A stretch of 64,000 nt of DNA from Amycolatopsis sp. 195334CR (GTDB lineage: Bacteria; Actinomycetota; Actinomycetes; Mycobacteriales; Pseudonocardiaceae). Below, one piece after another: positions 59,401-64,000 of the stretch; within the stretch, counting starts at the first letter, position 1; the number at the start of each line of letters is the position of its first letter. The translations under genes were made by a program, and so were the position numbers. The notes beneath the pieces were generated by a model, which was not told where the DNA came from, made no database searches, and was given only the letters and a program-made list of their open reading frames with translations. The stretch is from contig NZ_JAFJMJ010000002.1 in assembly GCF_017309385.1 (NCBI RefSeq), positions 2,170,001 through 2,234,000 on the forward strand, in the 5' to 3' direction.

Positions 59401-62400
59401 GAACTCGGGGTGTCCGACAACTTCTTCGACGTGGGCGGCGATTCGATCCTCAGCCTGCGGGTGATCTCCCGGCTGCGCGCACTCGGCTTCGGCGTCTCGG
59501 CGCGAGCGCTGTTCGACCGGCCGACCATCGCCGGGCTGGCCGAGCTGATCTCGGCCGACCTGGACGGCGAACCGCGGGCGGCCGAGGCGATCACCCGGAC
59601 GGTCAGCGGCGCCGCCGGGCTTTCCCCGGCCCAGGACCGCCTCTGGTTCGCGCAGGAATTCGAGCCGGGCAGCATCGAGTACAACTCGGGCTTCGCCGTC
59701 CGCCTCTCCGGCGCGGTGGACGTGGACGCCCTCCGCACGGCTTGGGACGCCGTGGTCCAGCGGCACGACGCCCTCCGGACCACCTTCGACGCGGTCGACG
59801 GCCAGAGCACCCAGCTGGTCGGTTCAACGGGACCGGCGCTCGAAGTGCTTGACGTGCCCGCCGGCGAAGTCGACGCCGTCGTGCACGCGGTGCTGGAGGA
59901 GCCCTACGACCTCGGAACCGGGCCCGTCGTGCGGCCTCGGCTGGTGCGGGGTTCGCCCGAGGAAGCCGTGCTGGTGGTCGGCATGCACCACATCGTCACC
60001 GACGGCTGGTCCACCGGGATCGTGCTGCGCGAACTGGGCGTGCTGTACGGCGAACCGGACGCGGTACTGCCCGCGCCGCCGGTGCGCTACGTGGACTTCG
60101 CGGCGTGGCAACGAGATCGGGACTGGGACGAGCGGCTGGAGTTCTGGCGGGGCGAACTCGCCGGGCTGCCGGTGCTGGAGCTGCCCGCCGACCGGGAACG
60201 CCCGGCCGTGCGCACCACGGCCGGCGCGGTGACCGAATTCGCGCTGTCGGCGGAGACCGTGGCCGAGCTGAAGGTCCTGTGCCGCCGCGAAGGGGTCACG
60301 GTGTTCATGGCGCTGGTGGCCGCCGTCCAGCTGACGCTCTCGCGGTACTCCGGTCAGGACGACTTCGCGCTGGGCACGGTCACCTCCGGCCGCGACCGCG
60401 CGGAGATCGAAGGCGTGGTCGGCCTGTTCGTGAACACCCTGGCGCTGCGGGTGAAGGTGGACCACTCGGCCACGCTCGGCGAGTTGCTGACCGGGGTTCG
60501 CGAGACCGTGCTGCGCGCGTTCGCCCACGCCGACGTGCCGTTCGACCGGGTGGTCGACGCGGTCAGCACCGACCGGGACACCAGCCGTCCGCCGGTGGCG
60601 CAGGCGATGGTGATCCACCAGAACACCCCGCGCGAACCAGCCGGGTTCGCGGGCCTGGTCACCGGCGAGTTCCCGGTCGAACTGGCCGAGGCGAAGGCGG
60701 ACCTGTCGGTGGAGTTCGAGGAACGCGCCGACGGTGGCCTGCGAGCGAGCGTGCTCCACCGCACCGATCTGTTCGAGCGAACCACCGCGGACCGCATGGC
60801 GGACGCGTTGCGGCGTGCCATCGAGGCGTTCACCGGTGGCGCGGACACCCCGCTGGCCGTGCTCGGCGCACTGTCGGACACCGAACACGAGCAGGTCGTG
60901 CGCACCTGGAACGAGTCGGGAACGGTGACGCCCCGGACCCTGCCCGAGTTGTTCGGACTGGGCCTGCTCAAGGCCGCGGCCGAACCGGCGGTGGTCGACG
61001 GCGACCGCACGGTGACCTACGCCGAGCTGGACGCCATGGCCACCGGCCTGGCGCGGCGGCTGGCCGGGCGCGGTGTCGGCCCGGACGTGGTGGTCGGCAT
61101 CTGCGCCGGTCGTGGCGTGGACTGGCTGGTCGCGCTGCTCGGCGTGGCCAAGGCCGGTGGCGCGTTCGTCCGGCTGGACCCCGCGCACCCGGCGGATCGG
61201 CTGGCCTTCGCGCTGGCCGACTCGGGCGCGGCGCTGGTGCTCGCCGAACCCGGTGCCGAGCTGCCGGACACCGGCGTGCCCGTGCTCGACCTCGACCCGG
61301 CCGGACCGGAGGCCGAACCGGTGCCGCCGCACCTGGACCAGTTGGCGTACGTGGTCTACACCTCGGGTTCCACCGGCCGCCCGAAGGGAGTGGCGGTCCC
61401 GCACCGCGGGCTGGCGGCACTGGCCGAAGCACACGTGCGCGCGCTGGGACTGACCGTGGGTTCGCGGGTGCTGCAGGTGGTCTCGCCGAACTTCGACGTG
61501 TCCGTGGCGGACCTGGTGATGACCTGGTCCGCCGGGGCCACCCTGGTGCTGTCCGGCCGGGACCAGGCCACCGGGCACGAACTGGCCGACCGGCTCACCG
61601 ACGGGCGGATCACCCACGCGATGATCCCGACCGGACTGCTCGGCGCGCTGCCCACGGGCCACTACCCGGACCTGCGGCGGCTGGTCGCCGGCGGCGAGGC
61701 GATGAACGCCGAGGTGGTGCGCACCTGGGGCGCGTACGGCCTGGTCAACGCCTACGGGCCGAGCGAGGTCACGGTGGCGGCGACGCTGAGCGGGCCGCTG
61801 ACCGACGGCGCCCACTGGCCGATCGGCAAGCCGGTGCCCGGCACGCGGGCCTACGTGCTCGACCGGGCGCTGCGCCCGGTCCCGGCCGGTACGCCCGGCG
61901 AGCTGTACCTCGCCGGGGACGGGGTGGCGCGGGGTTACGCGGGCCGCCCGGCGCTGACCGCGGAACGGTTCGTCGCCGAACCGGCGCGGCCCGGCGGCCG
62001 TGTCTACCGCACCGGCGACGTGGTGCGCTGGCGGTCCGGTGGGGACCTGGAGTTCCTCGGCCGTTCGGACGACCAGCTCAAGATCCGCGGGTTCCGGGTG
62101 GAGCCGGGGGAGGTGGAGGCGGTGCTCGACACCCATCCCGGGGTCGCGCGTTCCGCGGTGGTCGCCAGGACCGACACCGCCGGGACGCGACGGCTGGTCG
62201 CCTACGTCGTCGCCACCGAAGAGTCCGATGTGGAGGGTGCGCGGGCGTTCCTGCGCGAACGGCTGCCGGAGCACCTGGTGCCGTCGGTGGTGGTGCCGCT
62301 GGCGGAGTTCCCGCTGACCGGCAACGGCAAGGTGGACCGCGCCGCGCTGCCGGTGCCCGCGTTCGACCGGCCGGACACCGAGTACGTGCCGCCGCGCACC

Positions 62401-64000
62401 GAGCTGGAGGCGTCCATCGCCGAGGTCTGGGCCGAGGTGCTCAAGATCGACCGGATCGGCGTGCACGACAACTTCTTCGAGATCGGCGGCGACTCGCTGC
62501 TGAGCATCCAGGTGGTCTCGCGCCTGCGCGGCCTCGGGCTGGTCATCTCGCCGCGCGCGTTGTTCGACCGGCCGACGATCGCCGGTTCGGCCGCGCTGGT
62601 GGTGGCCGACGCGGGCGCCGGGACCGCGGTGGTCCCGGTCGCGCGCGGAACCGGCGGGCTGCCGATGTCGGCCGCCCAGCAGCGGTTGTGGTTCGTGCAG
62701 GAGTTCGAACCGGACAGCACCGAGTACAACTCGGGGCTGGCCGTGCGCCTGATCGGTGAGCTGGACCTGCCCGCGCTGCGGGCCGCGTGGGCCGCGCTGG
62801 GCTGGCGCCACGAAGCACTGCGGACCCGGTTCGGCACCGAGGACGGGCAGGGTGTGCAACTGGTCCAGCCGCCCGAAGCGGTGCCGGAGCTGATGGCCGA
62901 GGAAGTGGCCGCCGCCGAGGTCGGCGCGCGGGTCCGGGCCGAGCTGAACCGCGGCTTCGACCTCCGCACCGGACCGGTGGTGCGCCCGCACCTGTTCCGC
63001 GTCTCGGACCGGGAAGCCGTGCTGGTGCTGGCGATGCACCACATCGTCACCGACGGCTGGTCGATGGGGATCGTCACGCGGGAACTGGGCGCGCTGTACG
63101 AAGCCGCGCTCGACGGGACCCACCGGGCGCCGGAGGAGCTGGTGGCCGCGGCCGGGCTGGCCCCGCTGCCGGTGCAGTACGCGGACTTCGCGGTGTGGCA
63201 ACGAGCCCTGCCGTGGGACGAGCGGCTGGAGTTCTGGCGCGGCGAACTGGCCGGGGTCCCGGTGCTGGAGCTGCCGACCGACCACCCCCGCCCGGCCGTG
63301 CGGACCTCCTCGGGCGCAGGGGTGGAGTTCGAGGTACCGGACACCGCGGCCGTCCGGCGGATGTGTCGCCAGGAGAACGTGACCGTGTTCATGGCCCTGG
63401 TGGCCGCGGTCGAGCTGGTCCTTTCGCGGTTCTCCGGGCAGGACGACTTCGCGCTCGGCACGGTGACATCCGGTCGTGACCGGGAAGAACTGGAAGGCGT
63501 GGTCGGGTTCTTCGTGAACACCCTGGCGCTCCGGGCGAAGGTGGACGAGTCGCTGGAGATCGGCGAGTTCCTCGGCGGCGTTCGGGAGACCGTGCTGCGG
63601 GCCTTCGCGCACGCCGAGGTGCCGTTCGACCGGGTGGTGGACGCGGTGGCGGACACCAGGGACACCAGTCGCACCCCGGTGGTGCAGGCCGTGGTGGCAC
63701 TGGAGAACGTGCCCCGCGGCGGGTCGGCGATGGCCGGGCTGGCCGTGGAGGAACTCGCGCTGGGCCGGGAAACCGCGCAGTTCGATCTGTCCTTTGTGTT
63801 CGGTGAGCGGGACGGCCTGCTCCGCGGTTCGCTGACCTACAACAGCGATCTGTTCACCGCGGCCACGGCCGAACTGCTCACCGGCTGGGTGGTGGCGGTG
63901 CTCGGCGGCCTGGCCGCCGGTGGCGCGGTGGCCGAGGCCGGCGTGCTGCCACCGGGTGAGCGGGATCGGGTCACCGGTTTCGCGGGCACGCCCGGCGAGG
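47416..64000 (+). CDS. Giant non-ribosomal peptide synthetase (A-T, C-A-T, C-A-T-E, C-A-T, C-A-T, C...), runs off right edge
   Basis: More than 5528 residues; the 3' end is missing. Start: GTG 47416 after GGGGGA. Module 1: A1-T1 ([11 protein letters not shown] near 151, a Thr-to-Gln change in the A3 core; GGDSL near 525). Module 2: C (HHIVTDG near 698)-A2-T2 (GGDSI near 1537). Module 3: C (HHILTDG near 1721)-A3-T3 (near 2549)-E ([11 protein letters not shown] near 2712, MEGHGREE and FNYIGQ retained). Module 4: C (HHALLDG near 3174)-A4-T4 (near 4010). Module 5: C (HHIVTDG near 4192)-A5-T5 (near 5025). Module 6 begins with C (HHIVTDG near 5209). My pocket readings: A1 D-A-L-W-W-G-G-T-F (nearest to valine-type codes); A2 and A3 both D-V-W-H-I-S-L-V-D (serine code, strong); A4 D-A-A-M-M-G-A-V-T; A5 D-V-A-M-V-G-A-V-A (weakly Trp-like). 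Predicted segment: X-Ser-D-Ser-X-X. Like the 26270 protein it starts without a C domain. Confidence 0.96.
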   Translation, partial: MTESTDQRTLTGVFAERVAERPGATAVVSDRLTLTYRELDARAGRLAARLAAAGAGPGSAVAVLMERSAEVIVTFLAILKAGAHVVPVHAGSGAERTRFFLETTGANLVVTDEALAGQVPDGVPTLRTADEPGPELSRRVLPDQLVAVMFTSGSQGRPKGSALSHRDVVWLAGDEHWRPGGVGRFLAHSPHAFDATTLEIWVPLLTGRTVVVAPPGEVDAPVLRRMVAEHGVTDLWLTAGLFRLLAEEDPGCLDGVREVWTGGDVVSPAAVAQVRAACPGLAVVNGYGPTETTTFALSHRITGRTPAGHVPIGRALRGKRAHVLDDRLQPVTPGGTGELYIGGDGVSQGYLGRPDLTATRFLPDVSGAGRMYRTGDLVRLGTDGVMVFAGRADDQVKVRGFRVELGEVEAALDAHPSVAQSIVVAREDRPGVKRLVAYVLPAGDTTGLLADLPLPEYLVPAALVTVDAFPLTANGKVDRQALPAPEFHAGSAEAGTETEELVAGIWAEVLGTGPVGVHDNFFDLGGDSLLGLRVVARLRANGLNLPARALFDRPTVAGLAEVVTAAAPDELVPVPRPIEGVPLSPAQERMWFVREFSPDSREYHTGAAVRLTGVLDRAALEVAWAALVRRHESLRTTFSTVDGRAVQSVLEPGPVTPIPVVDDVRAALEPWFDLAAGEVVRPRLVLDGAEPVLVLAMHHIVTDGWSMGVLTRDLGALYRAALETAETDPAVLLDRADLPALPVQYADYAVWQRKQRGDLDYLRRELAGVPALELPTDRPRPANRTAAGATTTFTVPAELLDELRALGRREGLSLLMTAVAAVQLVLSRYSGQADFALGTVTSGRDRAEVEPIVGLFANTLAIRARVEGTEPLPGFLARVREATLAALAHDVPFEQVVDAVVTDRDTSRTPVVQALVTLQQLGWDEVTAGELTLRTEAVPRLGSQMDLAWEFWEAGAELRGELTYNSDLFDATTADRLAAQTVAVLEVLASGVDSPLSAVDLLPAPEFDEVVHGWNDTAGEAVPGTLPGLFAEAVARTPDAVAVIAGEEAVSYAELSARVDELARYLVSAGLRPESRVGVCVPRGVSLVVALLAVVRAGGAYVPIDPDYPADRLAFMVADSGAVAVLADGELPFEAEVPVIDVTAVPEASDALPVVAADQAAYVIYTSGSTGRPKGVVVSHRSIVNRLQWMQDEYGLTGADRVLQKTPSSFDVSVWEFFWPLMVGAGLVMARPGGHRDPAYLAEVIRRYGVTTIHFVPSMLQAFVLEASGCVGLRRVICSGEALPVSLRDEFVRVLPGVGLHNLYGPTEAAVDVTAAEVTRGPVTIGGPILNTRVYVLDGWLRPVPVGAPGELYLAGVQLARGYLGRPGLTSERFVADPFGEGRLYRTGDVVRWTDAGQLDYLGRSDDQVKIRGFRIELGEIEAVLDQHPDVTRSVVVAREDQPGVKRLVAYVVGTVPEAYLAERLPEHMVPAAIVELDEIPLGPSGKVDRKQLPEPEFTSSGFVAPRTELESVIAGVWADVLGVERVGTGDNFFRLGGDSILSLRVVARLRALDLEVSPRALFDRPTVAGLAGLVAAGTSAAPVVARPHEPTGDELSSGQERMWFVQEFDPSSTEYNSGVAVRFAGDLDEAALAVAWRALVQRHESLRTTFAAVDGRAVQLVWATGHVEIETIDLAPGETVAEFVRGELSRGFDLRSGPVVRPALLRLAADEAVLVVGLHHILTDGWSLKVLVDDLGALYRIAVEEGLQEPEAVLARSGLPELPVTYADFAAWQRERVWDVEFWRQELDGVPALELPTDRPRPAVRTTAGATVGIAVPEDLAAELRRMCLGRGVTPFMALVAAVQLVLARYSGQDDFAVGTVTAGRDRPEVENLVGLFVNTLALRTRVDHGASLGELLGRARETVLRAFAHADVPFDRVVDAVVTGRDTSRTPIVQAVVLYQDGDGSTVELPGVRMEELTLARETAQFELTFEFTSTLSGVLNYNRDLFDASTAERLSAQVVAVLSAMVDDLDARFVNTLPPAEFAQVVSGWNATAGRSVPGTLPGLCSHSSDAVAVIAEDESVSYAELSARVDRLARHLVSVGVEPESRVGVCVPRGVSLVVALLAVMRAGGAYVPIDPDYPVDRLEFMLADSGAVAVVADELPFSADVPVIGVDAPDAEATLPVVVPDQAAYVIYTSGSTGRPKGVVVSHRSIVNRLQWMQDEYGLSVGDRVLQKTPSSFDVSVWEFFWPLMVGAGLVMARPGGHRDPAYLAEVIRRNDVTTVHFVPSMLQAFVPEAAGCGGLRRVICSGEALSAALRDEFVRVLPGVGLHNLYGPTEAAVDVTAADVTMGPVTIGGPILNTRVYVLDNWLRPVPIGAPGELYLAGVQLARGYLGRPGLTSERFVADPFNQGRLYRTGDVVRWTATGQLDYLGRSDDQVKIRGFRIELGEIEAVLDQHPDVSRSVVVAREDQPGVKRLVAYVVGSASQAYLSERLPEHMVPAAIVELDEIPLNPSGKVDRKQLPVPEFTSEGSIAPRTELETTIAGVWAEVLGLDRVGVFDNFFDVGGDSILSLRVVSRLRALGLAVTSRDVFVRQTVAGLAVIAEPAAETTVDTAPVGVVGLSPIQRWFLDTHPLAPDHFTMTIQVELRPAVDTALLVQAWQAVVAAHPGLNLRFGNGTQEVAESPSEVWWRTDQDFDPALQTGLSLTAGPVTRCVVLRGNRVAFVVHHMVVDAVSWRILLEDVGATYERLRAGEPAAIEPTGTAFDRWTAGVLAAAELGRFDDQAGYWTELGRDATWELPGDPSATDTVAGQRVVHAELSADETEALLHQVPPVYRTRINDVLLAALGVALTDWLGSTRVMIAMEGHGREEELLPGTDLGRSVGWFTTLFPVELHTESTVDWARAITSTKENLRRMPDHGFGYGVLRYLRERPELSRDPEIGFNYIGQFDVDADSPVFDRFLPVTGDHHPEEARPFPLDITAEISEGRLRVAWAYAGARFDDAEMARVAEAFTGALRDLIAHCAEPGTGGATPGDFPLVRLDQTTVDTLLDGGRDVADVYPLTPMQQGMVFHTVREPESPAYLEQLVFTLDGVADANRVAEAFRQVVAESDALRTRVVWDGVEVPLGVVQRTAELPVTTVDLSGMDEAAFDGLIAADRAAGIDLSTAPLTRVTLARLAGNRVRVLWTFHHALLDGWSTAIVLDEVLAACAGRQEAVARRPFRDYVDWLGTRDTQAGLAYWRGLLDGFGEAVALPWDRTPAPGIQSWAASRVDLTPPDGLTERVVDFARRHRLTVNALVQGAWALLLSGHSGATDVVFGATTSGRPAELAGAESMIGLFINTVPVRARLDPETELIAWLRALQDIQLESRRHEHVPLARIQASVTDGQTPLFHSMVLFQNYPMSERSADGAITVTGLEALEATNYPLTLISFLQDRLGFVLGYDQDLFDEDTVLVLGNRLIALLDRMTAAAGQPLSALSVLTGADHDLVVRGWNGGGTGVPALTLPEVYARGRSLAAGEPAVVDGPDSLTYQELDTRSDRLARQLAGAGVGPDVVVALCLDRGIPWLVAMLAVSKAGGAFVRLDPDHPADRLEFMLADSGAALVVTAGGVRAPGSLPVVDLDQEYADVSAEPVPAHPDHLAYIMYTSGSTGRPKGVAVSHRGVAGLAAAHEKALDLGVGSRVLQVVSPNFDAAVADVVMTWYAGATLVLSGRAQVTGEELTELLGTAEASHVMVPPGVLATVPAGEFPALRRVMTGGEAMSAEVVARWGRYGLINAYGPSEISVTATLSGPLTDARADSWPIGGPIDGLRVYVLDGWLRPAPVGVAGELYVAGNGLARGYVERPGLTAERFVADPFDPRGGRLYRTGDLVRWLPDGQLVFVGRSDHQVKIRGVRIELGEIEVVLDQHPAVAKAVVVAREDTPGVKRLAAYVLAADGQRVDTGELRRFAGERLPETMVPAAVVALDTIPLTANSKIDRAALPAPEFTGEDAVAPRTELEAVLAGVWAEVLGTGELGVSDNFFDVGGDSILSLRVISRLRALGFGVSARALFDRPTIAGLAELISADLDGEPRAAEAITRTVSGAAGLSPAQDRLWFAQEFEPGSIEYNSGFAVRLSGAVDVDALRTAWDAVVQRHDALRTTFDAVDGQSTQLVGSTGPALEVLDVPAGEVDAVVHAVLEEPYDLGTGPVVRPRLVRGSPEEAVLVVGMHHIVTDGWSTGIVLRELGVLYGEPDAVLPAPPVRYVDFAAWQRDRDWDERLEFWRGELAGLPVLELPADRERPAVRTTAGAVTEFALSAETVAELKVLCRREGVTVFMALVAAVQLTLSRYSGQDDFALGTVTSGRDRAEIEGVVGLFVNTLALRVKVDHSATLGELLTGVRETVLRAFAHADVPFDRVVDAVSTDRDTSRPPVAQAMVIHQNTPREPAGFAGLVTGEFPVELAEAKADLSVEFEERADGGLRASVLHRTDLFERTTADRMADALRRAIEAFTGGADTPLAVLGALSDTEHEQVVRTWNESGTVTPRTLPELFGLGLLKAAAEPAVVDGDRTVTYAELDAMATGLARRLAGRGVGPDVVVGICAGRGVDWLVALLGVAKAGGAFVRLDPAHPADRLAFALADSGAALVLAEPGAELPDTGVPVLDLDPAGPEAEPVPPHLDQLAYVVYTSGSTGRPKGVAVPHRGLAALAEAHVRALGLTVGSRVLQVVSPNFDVSVADLVMTWSAGATLVLSGRDQATGHELADRLTDGRITHAMIPTGLLGALPTGHYPDLRRLVAGGEAMNAEVVRTWGAYGLVNAYGPSEVTVAATLSGPLTDGAHWPIGKPVPGTRAYVLDRALRPVPAGTPGELYLAGDGVARGYAGRPALTAERFVAEPARPGGRVYRTGDVVRWRSGGDLEFLGRSDDQLKIRGFRVEPGEVEAVLDTHPGVARSAVVARTDTAGTRRLVAYVVATEESDVEGARAFLRERLPEHLVPSVVVPLAEFPLTGNGKVDRAALPVPAFDRPDTEYVPPRTELEASIAEVWAEVLKIDRIGVHDNFFEIGGDSLLSIQVVSRLRGLGLVISPRALFDRPTIAGSAALVVADAGAGTAVVPVARGTGGLPMSAAQQRLWFVQEFEPDSTEYNSGLAVRLIGELDLPALRAAWAALGWRHEALRTRFGTEDGQGVQLVQPPEAVPELMAEEVAAAEVGARVRAELNRGFDLRTGPVVRPHLFRVSDREAVLVLAMHHIVTDGWSMGIVTRELGALYEAALDGTHRAPEELVAAAGLAPLPVQYADFAVWQRALPWDERLEFWRGELAGVPVLELPTDHPRPAVRTSSGAGVEFEVPDTAAVRRMCRQENVTVFMALVAAVELVLSRFSGQDDFALGTVTSGRDREELEGVVGFFVNTLALRAKVDESLEIGEFLGGVRETVLRAFAHAEVPFDRVVDAVADTRDTSRTPVVQAVVALENVPRGGSAMAGLAVEELALGRETAQFDLSFVFGERDGLLRGSLTYNSDLFTAATAELLTGWVVAVLGGLAAGGAVAEAGVLPPGERDRVTGFAGTPGE
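50896..51000 (+). repeat. Direct repeat, copy 1 (105 bp, A2 domain)
   Basis: These 105 bp are identical to 53932-54036, exactly 3036 bp downstream. They cover the A3 core of the first serine-type adenylation domain. A further 50-bp identical block is at 51502-51551 and 54538-54587, with the same 3036-bp offset. The surrounding 1 kb is also nearly identical and relatively rich in TTG, TAT and ATT codons. Confidence 0.95.
53932..54036 (+). repeat. Direct repeat, copy 2 (105 bp, A3 domain)
   Basis: This is the second copy of the 105-bp block, in the adenylation domain of the next module. The unchanged 3036-bp offset across the whole domain indicates duplication or gene conversion without indels. 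Confidence 0.95.

Noticed and set aside
49810..63612. Several 400-1260-codon minus-strand frames inside the giant NRPS
   Set aside because: All are antisense to continuous, motif-rich NRPS coding sequence and have low-complexity composition.

Overview
The window is very GC-rich, uses GTG starts often, and its genes (class II DAHP synthase, NarL-type two-component pair, CGNR regulator, DrrAB-type exporter, FkbH cassette, giant NRPS genes) suggest a filamentous actinomycete. I would guess the Amycolatopsis/Pseudonocardiaceae group, but no rRNA or other firm taxonomic marker is present. I found no tRNA, rRNA, CRISPR array, transposase or integrase.

Layout. (1) 1-5069, minus: the start of an NRPS gene (C-A-T-E-C...) that runs off the left edge. 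(2) 5.2-16.5 kb: genes with no obvious role in natural-product synthesis. They are a secreted repeat protein, DedA-like membrane protein, alpha/beta hydrolase, HAD dehalogenase-like protein, CGNR and LysR regulators, a secreted GH3 enzyme with a DasR-type operator, a secreted beta-helix protein, a secreted S33 peptidase-like hydrolase, and a histidine kinase/response regulator pair. (3) 16.6-18.55 kb, plus: MbtH-like protein and a two-gene ABC exporter, closed by a large dyad. (4) 18.8-26.2 kb, minus: a complete trpE-G-D-C-B-A operon followed by a class II DAHP synthase, preceded by a leader peptide MNIAVQRGWWYT and attenuator-like hairpins. (5) 26.27-44.9 kb, plus: a 3063-residue NRPS (A-T-C-A-T-E-C-A-T), a PKS/NRPS hybrid (KS-[degenerate AT]-T-C-T-[E-like]), a KAS III-like protein, a free ACP, an acyl-CoA dehydrogenase, an FkbH-like protein and a 3-hydroxyacyl-CoA dehydrogenase. 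(6) 45-47.3 kb: FADH2-dependent tryptophan halogenase and flavin reductase. (7) 47.4 kb to the right edge: an NRPS of more than 5500 residues (A-T, C-A-T, C-A-T-E, C-A-T, C-A-T, C...).

How it fits together (inference). Regions 3-7 look like one biosynthetic cluster for a halogenated, tryptophan-containing peptide-polyketide. The trp operon plus DAHP synthase would raise the Trp supply, the halogenase with its flavin reductase would halogenate Trp (free or as a residue), and MbtH would support the adenylation domains. The FkbH/ACP/two-dehydrogenase set would make hydroxymalonyl-ACP; no O-methyltransferase is seen, so methoxymalonyl is less likely. DrrAB would export the product. Two adjacent adenylation domains read as serine-specific.

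The strangest part is the hybrid protein at 35470-40629. Its AT is shrunken and lacks the GHSxG serine, its C-T module has no adenylation domain, and its terminal epimerase-like domain has lost the catalytic Glu. A KAS III-like protein and a free ACP lie directly downstream. I propose an acyl unit is delivered in trans, with the KAS III-like protein as candidate transacylase. I do not recognise the product. Pocket residues quoted for adenylation domains are my own by-eye alignments.
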